This document shows, one piece after another, positions 46,201 to 56,328 of a DNA stretch of 64,000 nt (positions are counted from its first letter, which is position 1; each line of letters opens with the position of its first letter). The notes under the pieces were generated by a model. The model made no database searches. It saw nothing but the letters and a program-made list of their open reading frames with translations, and was not told where the DNA came from. Position numbers and translations under genes: made by a program. The stretch covers positions 1 to 64,000 of the forward strand of contig JAEKKX010000019.1 in the NCBI GenBank assembly GCA_019510125.1, in the 5' to 3' direction. This DNA is from Lysobacterales bacterium (GTDB lineage: Bacteria; Pseudomonadota; Gammaproteobacteria; Xanthomonadales; Xanthomonadaceae).

Positions 46201-48040
46201 AGGCACGGGAGAGGACGTGGCCTATCTGTACGACACGGCTACGACCGACTGCGCAGCGGGCGAGACGTTCCTGACCGGACGCCTGTCGAGGATGAGCGAT
46301 GGTAGCGGCAGCACCAGCTATTGCTACAACCGCTTCGGGGATCTGGTCCGGAAGGTCCAGCGCACGAACGGGCAGGCGCTGACGCTCCAGTGGTCCGTCC
46401 TCGCCAACGGGCGGCTGGCGTCGATGACCTATCCGGACGGCACCGTTATCGACTTCGTGCGCGACTACCAGGGACGGATGACCGGCCTCGGCGTCACGCC
46501 GCTGAGCGGCACGCGCCAGTCGTTGCTGGTATCAGCGACCTATCACCCGTTCGGCCCGGTGGCGCAGTGGACGTGGGGCAACGCGCGGGTGATGAACCGC
46601 ACCCTGAACCTCAACGGCCAGCCGGGCATCGTGCAGGACACGGCAGTGGGTGGTCTGAGCCTGGGCTATCAGTTCGACGAGGTCGGCAATCTGAAGTGGC
46701 TGCGCGATGGCGACCAGGCCGATCCGCCGCTGCGGGTGTACGGCTACGATGCCTTGAGCCGACTGACCAGCGCGCAGGACGGAATGACGAACGCCGTGCT
46801 GCAAGCCTACGCCTACGACGCGACCGGCAACCGCACCAGCCGCACGCAGGGCGCGTCAGCACAGATCTATACCTACGGTGCGACGGACCACAAGCTGCAG
46901 GGCGTGGCGGGCATCGCACGCGCCTACGACGCGATGGGCAACACCACGTCGATCGGCGGCACCACCAAGGAATTCGTCTACAACCAGGCGGGGCGGATGG
47001 TGGCGGTGAAGGCCGGTGGCGTGCAGACCGCGGCCTACGGCTACAACGGCCGTGGTGAGCGCGTGAGCAAGACGGTGAGCGGTCAGACGGTGCTGACGCT
47101 CTACGCCCCGGACGGTCGTTGGCTGGGTGATTACGATGCCGCCGGAAAGCCGCTCCAGCAGGTCGTGTGGTTGAGCGATCTGCCGGTGGGCCTGTTGACG
47201 GGCGCTGGCGCCGGGCAGAAGCTGCACTACGTCGAGCCCGATGCGCTCGGGAGTCCGCGGGTCGTGATCGACCCGGTGCGCGACGTGACGGTGTGGCACT
47301 GGGATCTTACGGGCGAGGCGTTCGGCGACACGACGCCGGTGCAGGACCCGGACGGCGACGGCATCGCGTTCGTGTTCGACATGCGGTTCCCCGGGCAGCG
47401 GTACGACAGCGCGACGGGGATGAACTACAACTACTTCCGGGACTATGATCCAGCGACAGGGAGGTACGTTGAGAGCGACCCGATTGGGTTGAGCGGGGGC
47501 ATTGCAACTTATGTCTATGCAGAAAGCATGCCAAACAATTCTATGGACAGACTTGGCCTAAGCCCCCTGGATGGCGTTGGTGTAACTAACGCAAAGGATT
47601 CGTGCGATCTGTGCGCGCCTGGTAGAAAGCGCTTTGACAATAGAACAAGTGCTGCTCAGACAGTGTTGGCGGCCGTATATTTGATGTCCAAGAACAAAAA
47701 TATTGAGATTTGCGGGCAGCTTTGCCGCGATAACAAAACAAGAAAATTTTTCATAGGGCAAGCGACCCTTGGAAACGGAACAACATGCAATCCATGGGAC
47801 AAGATGTGCCCGTCATGCTCAAAGTCGGCTGGGTGGTGGCATACTCACGGTGCTCCAGATGGTCCTTATTCAGAGCAATTTAGTGTTGGCAGAGAAAGCG
47901 ACGTTTCCATCACGAACTGGGCGGCAGGAATAGTAAAAGACCCAGATTTTACTGGATTTCTTGGGACGCCGAATGGATTCTTAATCAGCTACAGCGCAAA
48001 TAGCGTTATTGGACCTATTAACCGAGGGGCGTTGAAATGA
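43223..48040 (+). CDS. RHS-repeat polymorphic toxin with a DUF4329-like C-terminal module
   Basis: The 1605-residue protein has an N-terminal signal/anchor (LLIVVLATLAVVGAVA), a Cys-containing lead region, a DUF6531-like segment (SPHPVYPATGEKQRQEPDF), and then long RHS YD-repeats (for example YTYDADNNLASV) that form a shell. The core ends with YVESDPIGLSGG and DRLGL at about 1446. The last 159 residues are a distinct module with a JAB/DUF4329-like metal motif, WWHTHGAPDGPYSEQFSVG then ESD, and GFLGTPNGF. From about 47500 the DNA falls to about 45-50% G+C. An immunity candidate overlaps the stop. Confidence 0.85.
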   Translation: MKTESGGFRTHGRVSRHRRLGALLIVVLATLAVVGAVAQVAPTTPPPTYCTSSHCYDTIDQAETGLRSGNLYYGVDSLLEHMATVQMTATTLRMQYWIRRRPATTFYGPMYYADIGLYGQGKGSCATLPPDPKYATADWCGDEAALIASVEQRLASSWTGCTITGSTPFQDYADPVINPTLNPITHADVLYDQSKRLTTQATCTSGATKSWNWVITKKETLYCQDGFRPVGMIVDEATYKQANVCRPRNTDIAYITVPIQQCASCAGSPHPVYPATGEKQRQEPDFVFAGTTFTRYYRSLRQFRNNPGFAVAWNHTWSDRVIFGVSAGQQFDHIDEQGNFEGYSLVSGNRYRGQTSTDRVLEYLHSNGVGWRLRMPDGEVREFDYDGYLIAVRHPEDPLNDVTIAYVDKLISTVTDGQGRVLRFGYHDNLLQTITLPDGSQYLYTYDADNNLASVLNPDWSMRFYYYNESGLAGATDQKHLLTGIVNEFSQRIGSFSYGARGRVTASRMLGNPNELTQVSYPNEDVAVVQTASGGTSSYDIQSGNYRRILNKTDSAGARSYTYGADGRIQSMLDGRGVETRYEYAGAYRTATIEAYGTPEQRRTEVDRDPVSGRILQQRVFDASGTLRAKMVWTYNARNQLATVSRIDPATLASRTVAYIYCESADVTGGVCPTVGLLISVDGPRTDVQDIVTYTYRMTDEATCATAPTTCPWRKGDLWKTTNALNQVVEVASRDGAGRPMSIIDANGVTTDVEYNIRGWTAARKVRGTNGASESDDRITRFWYYPFGAIKRVLQSDGMDAAFTYDAAERLIAVGDNRGNTIQYSLNAAGDRTGENVVDASGTIRRTLSRTYDTLGRLQSQVDAYSHATTFEYDAEGLPTRTTDALLRKTDTTNDPLGRTTLTVADVGGIAAQTHVQYDALDRVVRVTDPKGLDTVYTYNGFDDLVQLQSPDTGVATSDYDIAGNRTSTTDARGVTTAILYDVLSRPTAMDYPGTGEDVAYLYDTATTDCAAGETFLTGRLSRMSDGSGSTSYCYNRFGDLVRKVQRTNGQALTLQWSVLANGRLASMTYPDGTVIDFVRDYQGRMTGLGVTPLSGTRQSLLVSATYHPFGPVAQWTWGNARVMNRTLNLNGQPGIVQDTAVGGLSLGYQFDEVGNLKWLRDGDQADPPLRVYGYDALSRLTSAQDGMTNAVLQAYAYDATGNRTSRTQGASAQIYTYGATDHKLQGVAGIARAYDAMGNTTSIGGTTKEFVYNQAGRMVAVKAGGVQTAAYGYNGRGERVSKTVSGQTVLTLYAPDGRWLGDYDAAGKPLQQVVWLSDLPVGLLTGAGAGQKLHYVEPDALGSPRVVIDPVRDVTVWHWDLTGEAFGDTTPVQDPDGDGIAFVFDMRFPGQRYDSATGMNYNYFRDYDPATGRYVESDPIGLSGGIATYVYAESMPNNSMDRLGLSPLDGVGVTNAKDSCDLCAPGRKRFDNRTSAAQTVLAAVYLMSKNKNIEICGQLCRDNKTRKFFIGQATLGNGTTCNPWDKMCPSCSKSAGWWHTHGAPDGPYSEQFSVGRESDVSITNWAAGIVKDPDFTGFLGTPNGFLISYSANSVIGPINRGALK

Positions 48041-48408
48041 AGATGGACATGGTTATTTCGGTAATTTTCTTCGCGTTGCTATGCGCTGGATGTAAGGTTG
48101 ATGGTGGTAAAGAGGGTGAAACGATTTCCTTGGTGGCAAGCAAGGCTTTTCGCGCTGCAGAAGCAGACTCGGTGGATTTCAATCAATATTCTCTCAAGTC
48201 GATCCAGATGCTAAGAGATGGGGAAATGGGGACGATTGATGACTCTGAAAGCGATGAATATATTTCTTCAGTCAGAAAAAAACTGAGAGGAAAAAAATAC
48301 TGGGAAGCGTGCTACATGGTTTCTGCCGACATGGTTGCGGGGGCAAAATACTGTTATTACTTCAAAAGCGATGACTTGAGCTATTTTGCAACGTATAGCG
48401 TAAAATAA
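48037..48408 (+). CDS. Small lipoprotein, probable immunity protein for the RHS toxin
   Basis: A 123-residue lipoprotein (lipobox FFALLCAGC, acyl-Cys near 19) with a soluble domain containing two further Cys (WEACYMV and KYCYYF). Its ATG overlaps the RHS stop codon (ATGA), and a GAGGGG site precedes it. G+C is only about 43%, matching the RHS tail and unlike the rest of the window. Position, overlap and size are typical of a polymorphic-toxin immunity gene; a periplasmic location would imply the toxin acts there. Confidence 0.7.
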   Translation: MKMDMVISVIFFALLCAGCKVDGGKEGETISLVASKAFRAAEADSVDFNQYSLKSIQMLRDGEMGTIDDSESDEYISSVRKKLRGKKYWEACYMVSADMVAGAKYCYYFKSDDLSYFATYSVK

Positions 48409-48839
48409 TTCCGCGACCCTGCGCGCCACCGGTGTCGCGGGGGTGTGCAATATTTCCCACGTTTTCCAATTTTTAGGGCCACCGGATCGGCGCGCCGCGC
48501 ACCTTGCCCGCGCGGCCTGTCGCAAGCCATATACGCGCTGCACTGCGCGCGCACCCAACGCGGCGCGCAAGGGCGAGGTGAGGCCCGGATGCTGGTCGAG
48601 GGAGGCGCTGGAAGGCCGATCATGGGCGGGTGCGCTGCAACCCGCGACGGGATGAGTTGCGTACAACGGGCGCAGCACGGGCGGACTGTAAGGGACTCTT
48701 ACGGCAGCGGGATAGCGGGCATCCAGCGACGAGCAAACCAGATGAGGTTATCGACCCGTCATCTCAGTCCATGACCGAGAACGGCACGATGACCACCATC
48801 GGTTGCCGGCGCAAGGCGATCGGCCCGACGGGTGCGGGA
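48409..48839. other. Non-coding stretch at the edge of the toxin island
   Basis: About 430 bp with no convincing gene on either strand; the open frames here lack ribosome sites and family resemblance. The first 70 bp are AT-rich, then composition returns to the genomic level. I see no terminator with a T-run after the immunity gene, no tRNA and no attachment-site duplication. Confidence 0.6.
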
Positions 48840-50252
48840 TCACAGCAATCCGCTGCGCTTGATCGTCAGGTACTGCTCCACCAGCGCGGCGGGGAGTTGT
48901 TCGCAGGTCACGTCGAGCACGCTCACCCGGTGGTTGCGGAGCAGGTCGTGGGCGGCGGCGCGCTGGGCGATGTAGCGGGCGGCGGCGGCGGCGCGGACGG
49001 CGCTGCGGACGTCGGCGACGGGCTGGTCGAGCGCTTCGTCGAGGTCGCGTTCGCGCAGGCTGGCGACGACCACCAGGTGGCGGCGCTGGAGCAGGCGCAC
49101 GGCGCCGAGCACGTCCTCGATGTCCTCGTCGCGCAGGTTGGTCACCAGCATCACCAGCGCGCGGCGGCGCTGGCGCAGCGCCAGTTCGGTGGCGGCGGAC
49201 AGGTAGTCGGTGGCGACCGGCACCGGCTGCAGGTCGTAGCTGGCGCGCAGCAGGGTGTCGATCGCGCCCATCCCGCGCTGCGGTTGCACCCAGCGCTGTT
49301 CGCCGCCGGCGGTGAACAGGCCGACCGCGTCGCCGCGCTTGAGCGCGATGTAGGACACGACCAGGGTGGCGTCCAGCGCGCGGTCGAAGTGCGACAGGCC
49401 GCCCTCGTGCGCGAGCATGCGCCGGCCGGTGTCGACGACCATCAGCAACTGCTGGTTTTTCTCGTCCTGGTATTCGCGCGAGATCAGCTTGCGCGCGCGG
49501 GCGGTGGCCTTCCAGTCGATCTGGCGCAGGCTGTCGCCGACCCGGTATTCGCGCATCTGGTGGAAATCGGTGCCTTCGCCGCGGCGGCGCTTGATATGCG
49601 CGCCGACCAGGCGCGAGGCCTGTTCGGCGCTGAACAGCGCGAAGCCGGCCAGCGGCGCGAAGTTCGGGAACACGCGCACGTCCTGCGGCGCGCCGACGAT
49701 GCGCGACTGCCGCCACAGCCGCAGCGGCGAGGCCAGCCGCAACTGGGTGCCGGCGAAGGTGAAGTTGCCGCGGACCTCCGGCTTCAGCCGATAGCGCAGC
49801 ACGCTGACGCTGTCGCGGCCGAGGGTGAGGCTGCGCGGCATCTCGCCGTCGCCGGGATCGCGGTGCGCGTCCCAGTCGCCGGGATGCAGGTCGTGGACGG
49901 TGACGCGCTGGGCGCGGCCGTAGTGCTCGATCCGCAGCTCGACCTCGCGCTCGACGCCGATCGGCCAGGCTTCGGGCAGCGCGCGCGCGACTTCCGGGGT
50001 GGGCGCGACCCGCAGCCGCCACAGATCGAACAGCGCCAGCGCCGCCAGCGTCGCGAACGCGCCGAGCCACGCCGTCGCCGACAGCCAGCCGATGTGGACC
50101 GCCAGGCCCAGCGCGGCGACAACGGCCAGCGCCGCGACCAGCATCGGCGCCGGGCGCGGCCACGCGCGCGCGATGCGCGTGGGCGCAGCCGCGGGCAGCG
50201 GCGGGCGGGCGCCGGAGGCGACGGGCGGCAGGGGCGGGGCGGCGCTGTTCAC
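48840..50252 (-). CDS. DUF58 domain protein (vWA-like, MoxR partner)
   Basis: The 470-residue protein has two N-terminal transmembrane helices, then a beta-rich region, then the DUF58 core GTDFHQMREYRVGDSLRQID followed by WKATARARKL and a vWA-type metal site starting MVVDTGRRM. DUF58 proteins are partners of MoxR AAA ATPases in periplasmic protein maturation. It starts with GTG at 50252, 7 bp after the moxR stop, as last gene of a six-gene operon. Confidence 0.88.
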   Translation of the reverse strand: MNSAAPPLPPVASGARPPLPAAAPTRIARAWPRPAPMLVAALAVVAALGLAVHIGWLSATAWLGAFATLAALALFDLWRLRVAPTPEVARALPEAWPIGVEREVELRIEHYGRAQRVTVHDLHPGDWDAHRDPGDGEMPRSLTLGRDSVSVLRYRLKPEVRGNFTFAGTQLRLASPLRLWRQSRIVGAPQDVRVFPNFAPLAGFALFSAEQASRLVGAHIKRRRGEGTDFHQMREYRVGDSLRQIDWKATARARKLISREYQDEKNQQLLMVVDTGRRMLAHEGGLSHFDRALDATLVVSYIALKRGDAVGLFTAGGEQRWVQPQRGMGAIDTLLRASYDLQPVPVATDYLSAATELALRQRRRALVMLVTNLRDEDIEDVLGAVRLLQRRHLVVVASLRERDLDEALDQPVADVRSAVRAAAAARYIAQRAAAHDLLRNHRVSVLDVTCEQLPAALVEQYLTIKRSGLL

Positions 50253-50259
50253 GGCGCGA

Positions 50260-51254
<995 letters not shown>

Positions 51255-51258
<4 letters not shown>

Positions 51259-52433
51259 AGTCGGTTCCTCAACTGCAGGAGGCGGGCGATGCGGTGCACG
51301 AAGTCGCGGGCATCGCCGGGGCGGGGATAACGGAGGGCGGCCTCGATTTCGGCGGCGGGCAGGCCGGTGCGCCGGGCGAGTGCGTCGATCTGCGCCGCGC
51401 CTTCCAGCGCCGCGGCATAGGGGTCGCGCTGGCGCAGCCGGCGCATGAAGGCGTCGTGGACCGCGCCGTACAGCAGATTGCGGCGGCCGTAGCGCCAGAG
51501 GTGGTCGCCGCTGGCCTGCACGTGCTCGACCAGCGAACGCCGGTCCGGCGCCGGCGCCGGCCGCAGCGGGCCCAGCCGCTCCGCGCGCATCCACAGCCAC
51601 AGCAGCAGCGCGAGCGCGGCCGGCACGATCGCGCGCCAGCCGTGGCGCCACAGCAGTTGCAGCAGCGAGGGCATGTCGGCGCGGTAGATCAACTGGAAGG
51701 TGCCGCCGGCGTCCCAGTTCGGCTGCAGGAGCTGGCGCGCGAGCGCGGCGTGGGTGACGCTCTCGAAGCGGTCGTTGTCGAGGAAGTCCAGGTCGGCCAG
51801 CAGGTCGACGCTGCCCTTGCCGCGGAGGATGCGGGCGTAGGCGTACTCGCCGCTGTCGTCGTCGCCCCACAGCGCGGCGACGTCCGGATCGGCGTCCTCG
51901 TCGGCGAAATAGAAGCGGCGGCCGTGGCAGAACTCGTGATGGGGTTTTTCCTTGCCCACCTGCAGGCCGTGGCACACCGGGTCGCCGTCCATCGCGACGA
52001 CGCCCAGCTCCGACAGCAGCGGCACCTCGGCGGCGTTGAGCACGTTGCCCGGCGGCGGCGTGGCGAGGATCAGGTGGCCGCCGCGTTCGACCCAGCCGAG
52101 CAGGCGCGCGGCGTCCTCGTTCGACAGCGTGCGCGGGTCGCTGAGCATCAGCAGGGTGTCGGCGGGCCGCAGCGGGTGGCTGTCGAGGTCCAGCCGCTGG
52201 CGCGCATCGACCTTGCGGCCGTCGGCGACCAGCGCCTGCTTGAGCGCGTACAGCGGGTTGTAGGCCGCTTCGCCCTGCGGCGGCAGGTCGATGGTCTCGG
52301 TGACCCGCTCGTAGGTGCGCAGCCACCACCACACGAACAGCGCGACCAGGCCCGCGCCGAGCAGCGCGAGCAGGCCGATGCGCAGGCCGTTGCCGCCGCG
52401 GGTCGCGCCCATCCGGTTCACGCCGCCGCTCAT
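51255..52433 (-). CDS. DUF4350 domain membrane protein
   Basis: The 392-residue protein has one N-terminal helix (LLALLGAGLVALFVWWW), a periplasmic GATase-like DUF4350 domain (about 50-260: YNPLYALKQALVADGRKV, DTLLMLSDPRTL, GGHLILATPPP) and a second helix near 290 (IVPAALALLLWLWM) leading to a cytoplasmic helical tail. DUF4350 is regularly encoded in MoxR operons. The start overlaps the DUF4129 stop by four bases. Confidence 0.85.
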
Positions 52434-54085
52434 GCCGACCACCGGAAGCGCTGCGCGAGCAGGCCGACCAGCGCCTCGAAATCGTCGCCGCCGGGCAGGG
52501 TGTGGCCGTAGGCGGCGTACTGCCAGACCCGGACCATGCGCTGGAAGGCGTCGCGGTCCTCGGCTTCGGGCAGACGTCGCGACAGGCGCAGGCAGTCGGC
52601 CTCGGTGGCGCCCGGCGGCGGATGCGCGTCGAGCCGCGCGACCATCGCCTCGACGCTGGCGCGATACAGCAGCGCCAATGCGCGACGCGGCTGGCCCTCG
52701 GCCCACAGGCGGCGGGCGACGGTCGCCACGTCCGGCGGCAGCGGCTCGGCCTGGGCCAGCGCGGTGGTGTCGACCGGCGGCGGTTCGGGCGCCGGCATCG
52801 CGGTGACCGCGGCCAGCCACGGCAGCCAGTGGCGGCGGGTCGCGAACACCACCACCACCAGCACGCCGAGCAGCAGCCACAGCAGGTTCTCGACCAGGAA
52901 TCCGGCGATCTTCGACAGCAGCCCCAGCCAGCCCGGCGGTTCGATGTCGTCCGGGGTGCGCTCCTCCTGCTGGCGCGGCTGCCAGGTGGTGCGCTGGAGC
53001 TTGGGCCGCAGCAGCGGGTCCTGGTAGGCGCGGGCCATCGCCTTGGCGAAAGGACGGTGATCGACGGCGTCGTCCTCGAAGATCTCCGCCAGCCGGCGGG
53101 TCGCGACCTGGGGCGCGTCCTCGTCGACCTGTTCGTAGTAGTCGACGTATTCATCGTCGGACGGCGCCGCATCCGGCGCCGTCGTCGCCGGCAGGCCGCT
53201 GGGCTGTCCCGGCGTCACCGGGCAGGAGACGTCCGGGTCGCGCGTGGACTGCGCGGACGCCGGCGACGCGGCCGGCAGCCACAGCGTCAGCGCCAGCAGC
53301 ACCGCGGCCGCAGGCGCGGCCATCGCGTCCAGCCGCCGGCGCATGCGCCGGAAGGCGATTTCCAGGTCCCAGGCCTCGAGCTGGGTGCGGCGATTGAGGT
53401 ACAGGCCGAAACCGGCGCCGATGTAGAACGGCTCGATGAAGGCCACCGCAATCCAGTCCGCCGCGTTGAAGGTCGCCTCCGCCCAGTCGGGCACGCCCTT
53501 GCCGAACTGCCCGGTGAGCGACTCGAACAGGTCCGGCAGCAGTTCGTTCGGCACGAACAGGAACACCGCCAGCATCAGCAGCGACAGTTCCAGCGCCAGC
53601 AGGAACAGCGAGCAGGCGGTGATCAACAGCACCGCCGGGCCGCCCACGCCGCCGCCGATCACTCGCCGGCGTTCGCCGATCCGCGCCTTGTCGCCGCCTT
53701 CCAGCAGATCGACCGGCAGCATCGCCGCGCGGAACGGGCTGAGCCGGCGGAAGGTGAGGTGGCCCAGCATCGGTCGCCAGCCCCAGCGCAACTGCGCGCG
53801 CAGGGTTTCGCCGACGCGCGGCACGTTGCCGAACACCGCGCGCGACAGCACGTACAGCGGGATGCGGTCGAACACCGGGCGCAGCCACCACATCAGCAGC
53901 CACGCCAGCCACGGCATCTCCAGCGCCCACGCCGCGAGGTTCAGCAGCGCGAAGCAGGTGCCGGTGACCAGCAGCCACGGCACCCAGACCGCCGCCGCGT
54001 GGCGGCGCACCAGCGCCGAACCCAGCTCCATCGCCTCCCACGACGACCGCGGGCGCAGTTCGACGGTGAGGGTGTCAAGGCGCAT
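52430..54085 (-). CDS. DUF4129 domain multi-pass membrane protein
   Basis: A 551-residue protein. The first half has five or six membrane helices (for example AVWVPWLLVTGTCFALL and AVLLITACSLFLLALELSLL). A soluble acidic region (about 280-400) follows, one more helix (NLLWLLLGVLVVVVFA), and a C-terminal DUF4129 domain with the ARRLWAEGQPRRALALLYRA signature. It overlaps the SpoIIM-like gene by 11 bp. Its role in the MoxR system is unknown. Confidence 0.85.
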   Translation of the reverse strand: MRLDTLTVELRPRSSWEAMELGSALVRRHAAAVWVPWLLVTGTCFALLNLAAWALEMPWLAWLLMWWLRPVFDRIPLYVLSRAVFGNVPRVGETLRAQLRWGWRPMLGHLTFRRLSPFRAAMLPVDLLEGGDKARIGERRRVIGGGVGGPAVLLITACSLFLLALELSLLMLAVFLFVPNELLPDLFESLTGQFGKGVPDWAEATFNAADWIAVAFIEPFYIGAGFGLYLNRRTQLEAWDLEIAFRRMRRRLDAMAAPAAAVLLALTLWLPAASPASAQSTRDPDVSCPVTPGQPSGLPATTAPDAAPSDDEYVDYYEQVDEDAPQVATRRLAEIFEDDAVDHRPFAKAMARAYQDPLLRPKLQRTTWQPRQQEERTPDDIEPPGWLGLLSKIAGFLVENLLWLLLGVLVVVVFATRRHWLPWLAAVTAMPAPEPPPVDTTALAQAEPLPPDVATVARRLWAEGQPRRALALLYRASVEAMVARLDAHPPPGATEADCLRLSRRLPEAEDRDAFQRMVRVWQYAAYGHTLPGGDDFEALVGLLAQRFRWSA

Positions 54086-55115
54086 CGGGCGCCCCCGCCG
54101 GCCGGTGCGCCGCGGCGTTGCGTCCGCCCAGCCCCAGCCACAGCAGCACCAGGCTCCACATCGTCGCGCCGACGGCGTATTTCACCAGCGCCGGGATCCA
54201 GCCGATCGACGACCAGAACGCCTCGATGAACGCGGCCAGCACCAGCATCGCGAAGATGCCCAGGCACAGCTTCGCGCCGATCCGGCCCGCTTCGATCAGC
54301 GCATCCACGCGGCGCCGGCGCCCCGGCGCGACCAGCGCCAGCCCCAGGCGCAGGCCGGCGCCGCCGGCGAGCACCACGGCGGTCAGTTCCGGCGCCGAGT
54401 GCCCGGCGACGAAACGCCAGAACGGCGCGCCGTGGCCGACCGCCTGCAGGTGTCCGGCGACGCCGCCGATCATCAGCCCGTTCTGGATCAGCACGTAGAT
54501 CGTGCCGACCGCGAACAGCAGCCCCGCGGCGAAGGTGCGCAGCGCGATGCTGACGTTGTTCCAGATGTAGACGCCGAACATCTGCAGGTCGTCGCCGCTC
54601 TCGCGGCCGATCCGGTGGCGGTCGTCGTCGGGGTCGTACATCTGTTCCATCTGCGCCGCCTGTTCGGGCGACATCACGGTGTAGACCAGTTCCGGCTGTA
54701 CCTGCACCGCCACGAACGATCCGACCAGCGGCACCGTGAACAGCAGGAACGCCGCCAGCAGGCAGCCGCGCAGGCCGCGCACCAGGCGCGGGAAATCGGA
54801 CAGGAAGAATTCCAGCGCGCGTCGCCACTGCGGCGGCGCGGCGCGGTAGAACACGGCGTGGCCGCGCTGGGTCAGCGCCTGCAGGCGCTCCACCACCAGC
54901 GGGCTGTAGCCGCGGCTGCGCGCCAGCGCCAGTTGCTGGCAGAGGCGGCGGTAGCGCGCGGGCATGTCCTCGTCGGCCAGGCCCTGCCAGCGGTCGCGCG
55001 ACGCCCGGGCCTCGCGCGGACTGTCGCCGCGGGCGACCAGCCAGGCCTCGAAGGCGTCCCATTCGTCCTTGTGGCGGGCGATGAACGCCTCCTGCCGCAT
55101 CACCGCCTGCCTCAT
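54075..55115 (-). CDS. SpoIIM-like membrane protein
   Basis: A 346-residue protein: a soluble N-terminal helical region (1-100) precedes four or five transmembrane helices in the SpoIIM-like core (VYIWNNVSIALRTFAAGLLF, then GHSAPELTAVVLAGGAGL). The APELTA segment near a membrane helix is typical of the family. In endospore formers SpoIIM joins the engulfment complex; in Xanthomonadaceae it is a standard member of the MoxR operon, where its function is not known. The ATG overlaps the stop of the RDD gene. Confidence 0.88.
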   Translation of the reverse strand: MRQAVMRQEAFIARHKDEWDAFEAWLVARGDSPREARASRDRWQGLADEDMPARYRRLCQQLALARSRGYSPLVVERLQALTQRGHAVFYRAAPPQWRRALEFFLSDFPRLVRGLRGCLLAAFLLFTVPLVGSFVAVQVQPELVYTVMSPEQAAQMEQMYDPDDDRHRIGRESGDDLQMFGVYIWNNVSIALRTFAAGLLFAVGTIYVLIQNGLMIGGVAGHLQAVGHGAPFWRFVAGHSAPELTAVVLAGGAGLRLGLALVAPGRRRRVDALIEAGRIGAKLCLGIFAMLVLAAFIEAFWSSIGWIPALVKYAVGATMWSLVLLWLGLGGRNAAAHRPAGAPDAP

Positions 55116-55810
55116 GCGCGCCCCAGCAGCCAGTTGGCCACGGCCTGCAGGCGCAGCACGCCGAGCGCGCCGCCGGCCCCGACCGCCGGCGCGGCGATGT
55201 CGGCCAGTTCCTCGCGGCGCTCCTGGGTCAGTTGCGGCGCGCGCTCGGAGAACGCGATCACCGCGGCCTGCTCCTGCGCCTGCAGCGGCTGCTGCGGCGC
55301 CTGCGCGCCTTCCACCGGCGGCCGGAGGTCGCGGCGTTCGCGCGGCGCATGCACCACCATCGTCCGCGCGACCATGTCGCCGAGCCGCCGGCCCCAGGGA
55401 TCGGAATAGCTCGCCACCAGGCCGACGCCGTAGCCGATCGGCAGGAAGTCCACGGTGCGCAGCAGGTTGCGGACGATCGACGCCAGCCAGCCGACCGGCG
55501 CGCCGTCCTCGGAAATGACCCGCAGCTCGAGCGCGCGCTTGCCCGGGGTCTGGCCGTCCCACAGCACCTCGAGCAGGATCGGATAGCCCCAGAACACGAT
55601 GAAGTAGGCGATCAGGTACAGGCCCATCCCGGCCGCGCCGAACGCGCGCACCACGATCGAGACCGCGATCAGGATCGTCCAGCGCGCCGCGCAGTCGATC
55701 AGCCAGGCGATGGCGCGCGGCACCGGGCCGGCGGCGGGCAGGCGCAGGGCCACGCCCTCGGGCGTGTAGACCGGACGCGCGGTGTCCAGCAGCGGCGCGA
55801 CGACGCTCAC
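55112..55810 (-). CDS. RDD-family membrane protein
   Basis: A 232-residue protein with an RDD domain: three helices, the first after RAIAWLIDCAARW, and the GQTPGKRALELRVI signature between helices. A long cytoplasmic C-terminal tail with a Gln-rich stretch (PQQPLQAQEQ) follows. It starts with GTG at 55810. It is the first gene of the operon that continues through SpoIIM-like, DUF4129, DUF4350, MoxR and DUF58. Confidence 0.85.
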   Translation of the reverse strand: MSVVAPLLDTARPVYTPEGVALRLPAAGPVPRAIAWLIDCAARWTILIAVSIVVRAFGAAGMGLYLIAYFIVFWGYPILLEVLWDGQTPGKRALELRVISEDGAPVGWLASIVRNLLRTVDFLPIGYGVGLVASYSDPWGRRLGDMVARTMVVHAPRERRDLRPPVEGAQAPQQPLQAQEQAAVIAFSERAPQLTQERREELADIAAPAVGAGGALGVLRLQAVANWLLGRA

Positions 55811-56001
55811 CCGGCGTGCGGCGCCTCCGCGCGCGCCACGTCTTCCCCTCGTCCTGCCGCCATCCGGTCTGTCCCCGATCCCGTCGTCTGTCTGCGCATG
55901 CGGCGCCTACTGTACCGTGCCCGGCCGCGACTGCGGTCGGTCCACGGTGTGTTCATCGCACGGGTCGGTCACACTGGCCGCCGATCCCGCACGGACTCCC
56001 C

Positions 56002-56256
56002 ATGGACTGCCGACCCGGCTGCGGCGCCTGCTGCATCGCGCCTTCCATCGCCAGCCCGATCCCCGGCATGCCCCACGGCAAGCCGGCCGGCCTCACGTGC
56101 GTGCAACTGGACGACGCCTTCGGCTGCCGCCTGTTCGGTCGCCCCGAACGCCCCGGCTTCTGCGCCACCCTGCAGCCGGAACCGGGCATGTGCGGCGGCT
56201 CCCGCGAGGAAGCGCTGTCGCTGCTCGACCTGCTGGAGATCGCGACGCGGCCGTGA
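56002..56256 (+). CDS. YkgJ-family cysteine-cluster protein
   Basis: A small 84-residue protein with eight... Cys-rich N-terminal motif MDCRPGCGACCIAPSI followed by LTCVQLD, FGCRLFG, FCATLQ and MCGG. This cluster is characteristic of the YkgJ/Fe-S zinc-binding family, whose members are thought to bind metal but lack a defined function. No signal peptide. It stands alone between the RDD gene and a convergent carbonic-anhydrase-like gene. Confidence 0.8.
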   Translation: MDCRPGCGACCIAPSIASPIPGMPHGKPAGLTCVQLDDAFGCRLFGRPERPGFCATLQPEPGMCGGSREEALSLLDLLEIATRP

Positions 56257-56328
56257 GCCTGCGCCGCCGATCAGGGCGGCTGGCGTGCAGCAACGTGCGC
56301 CGCGTCGCGATCGATCACGGCAGTGGCG

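Noticed and set aside
48409-48839. Possible attachment site or tRNA at the end of the toxin island
   Set aside because: No tRNA, integrase or direct repeat could be found on either side of the island.
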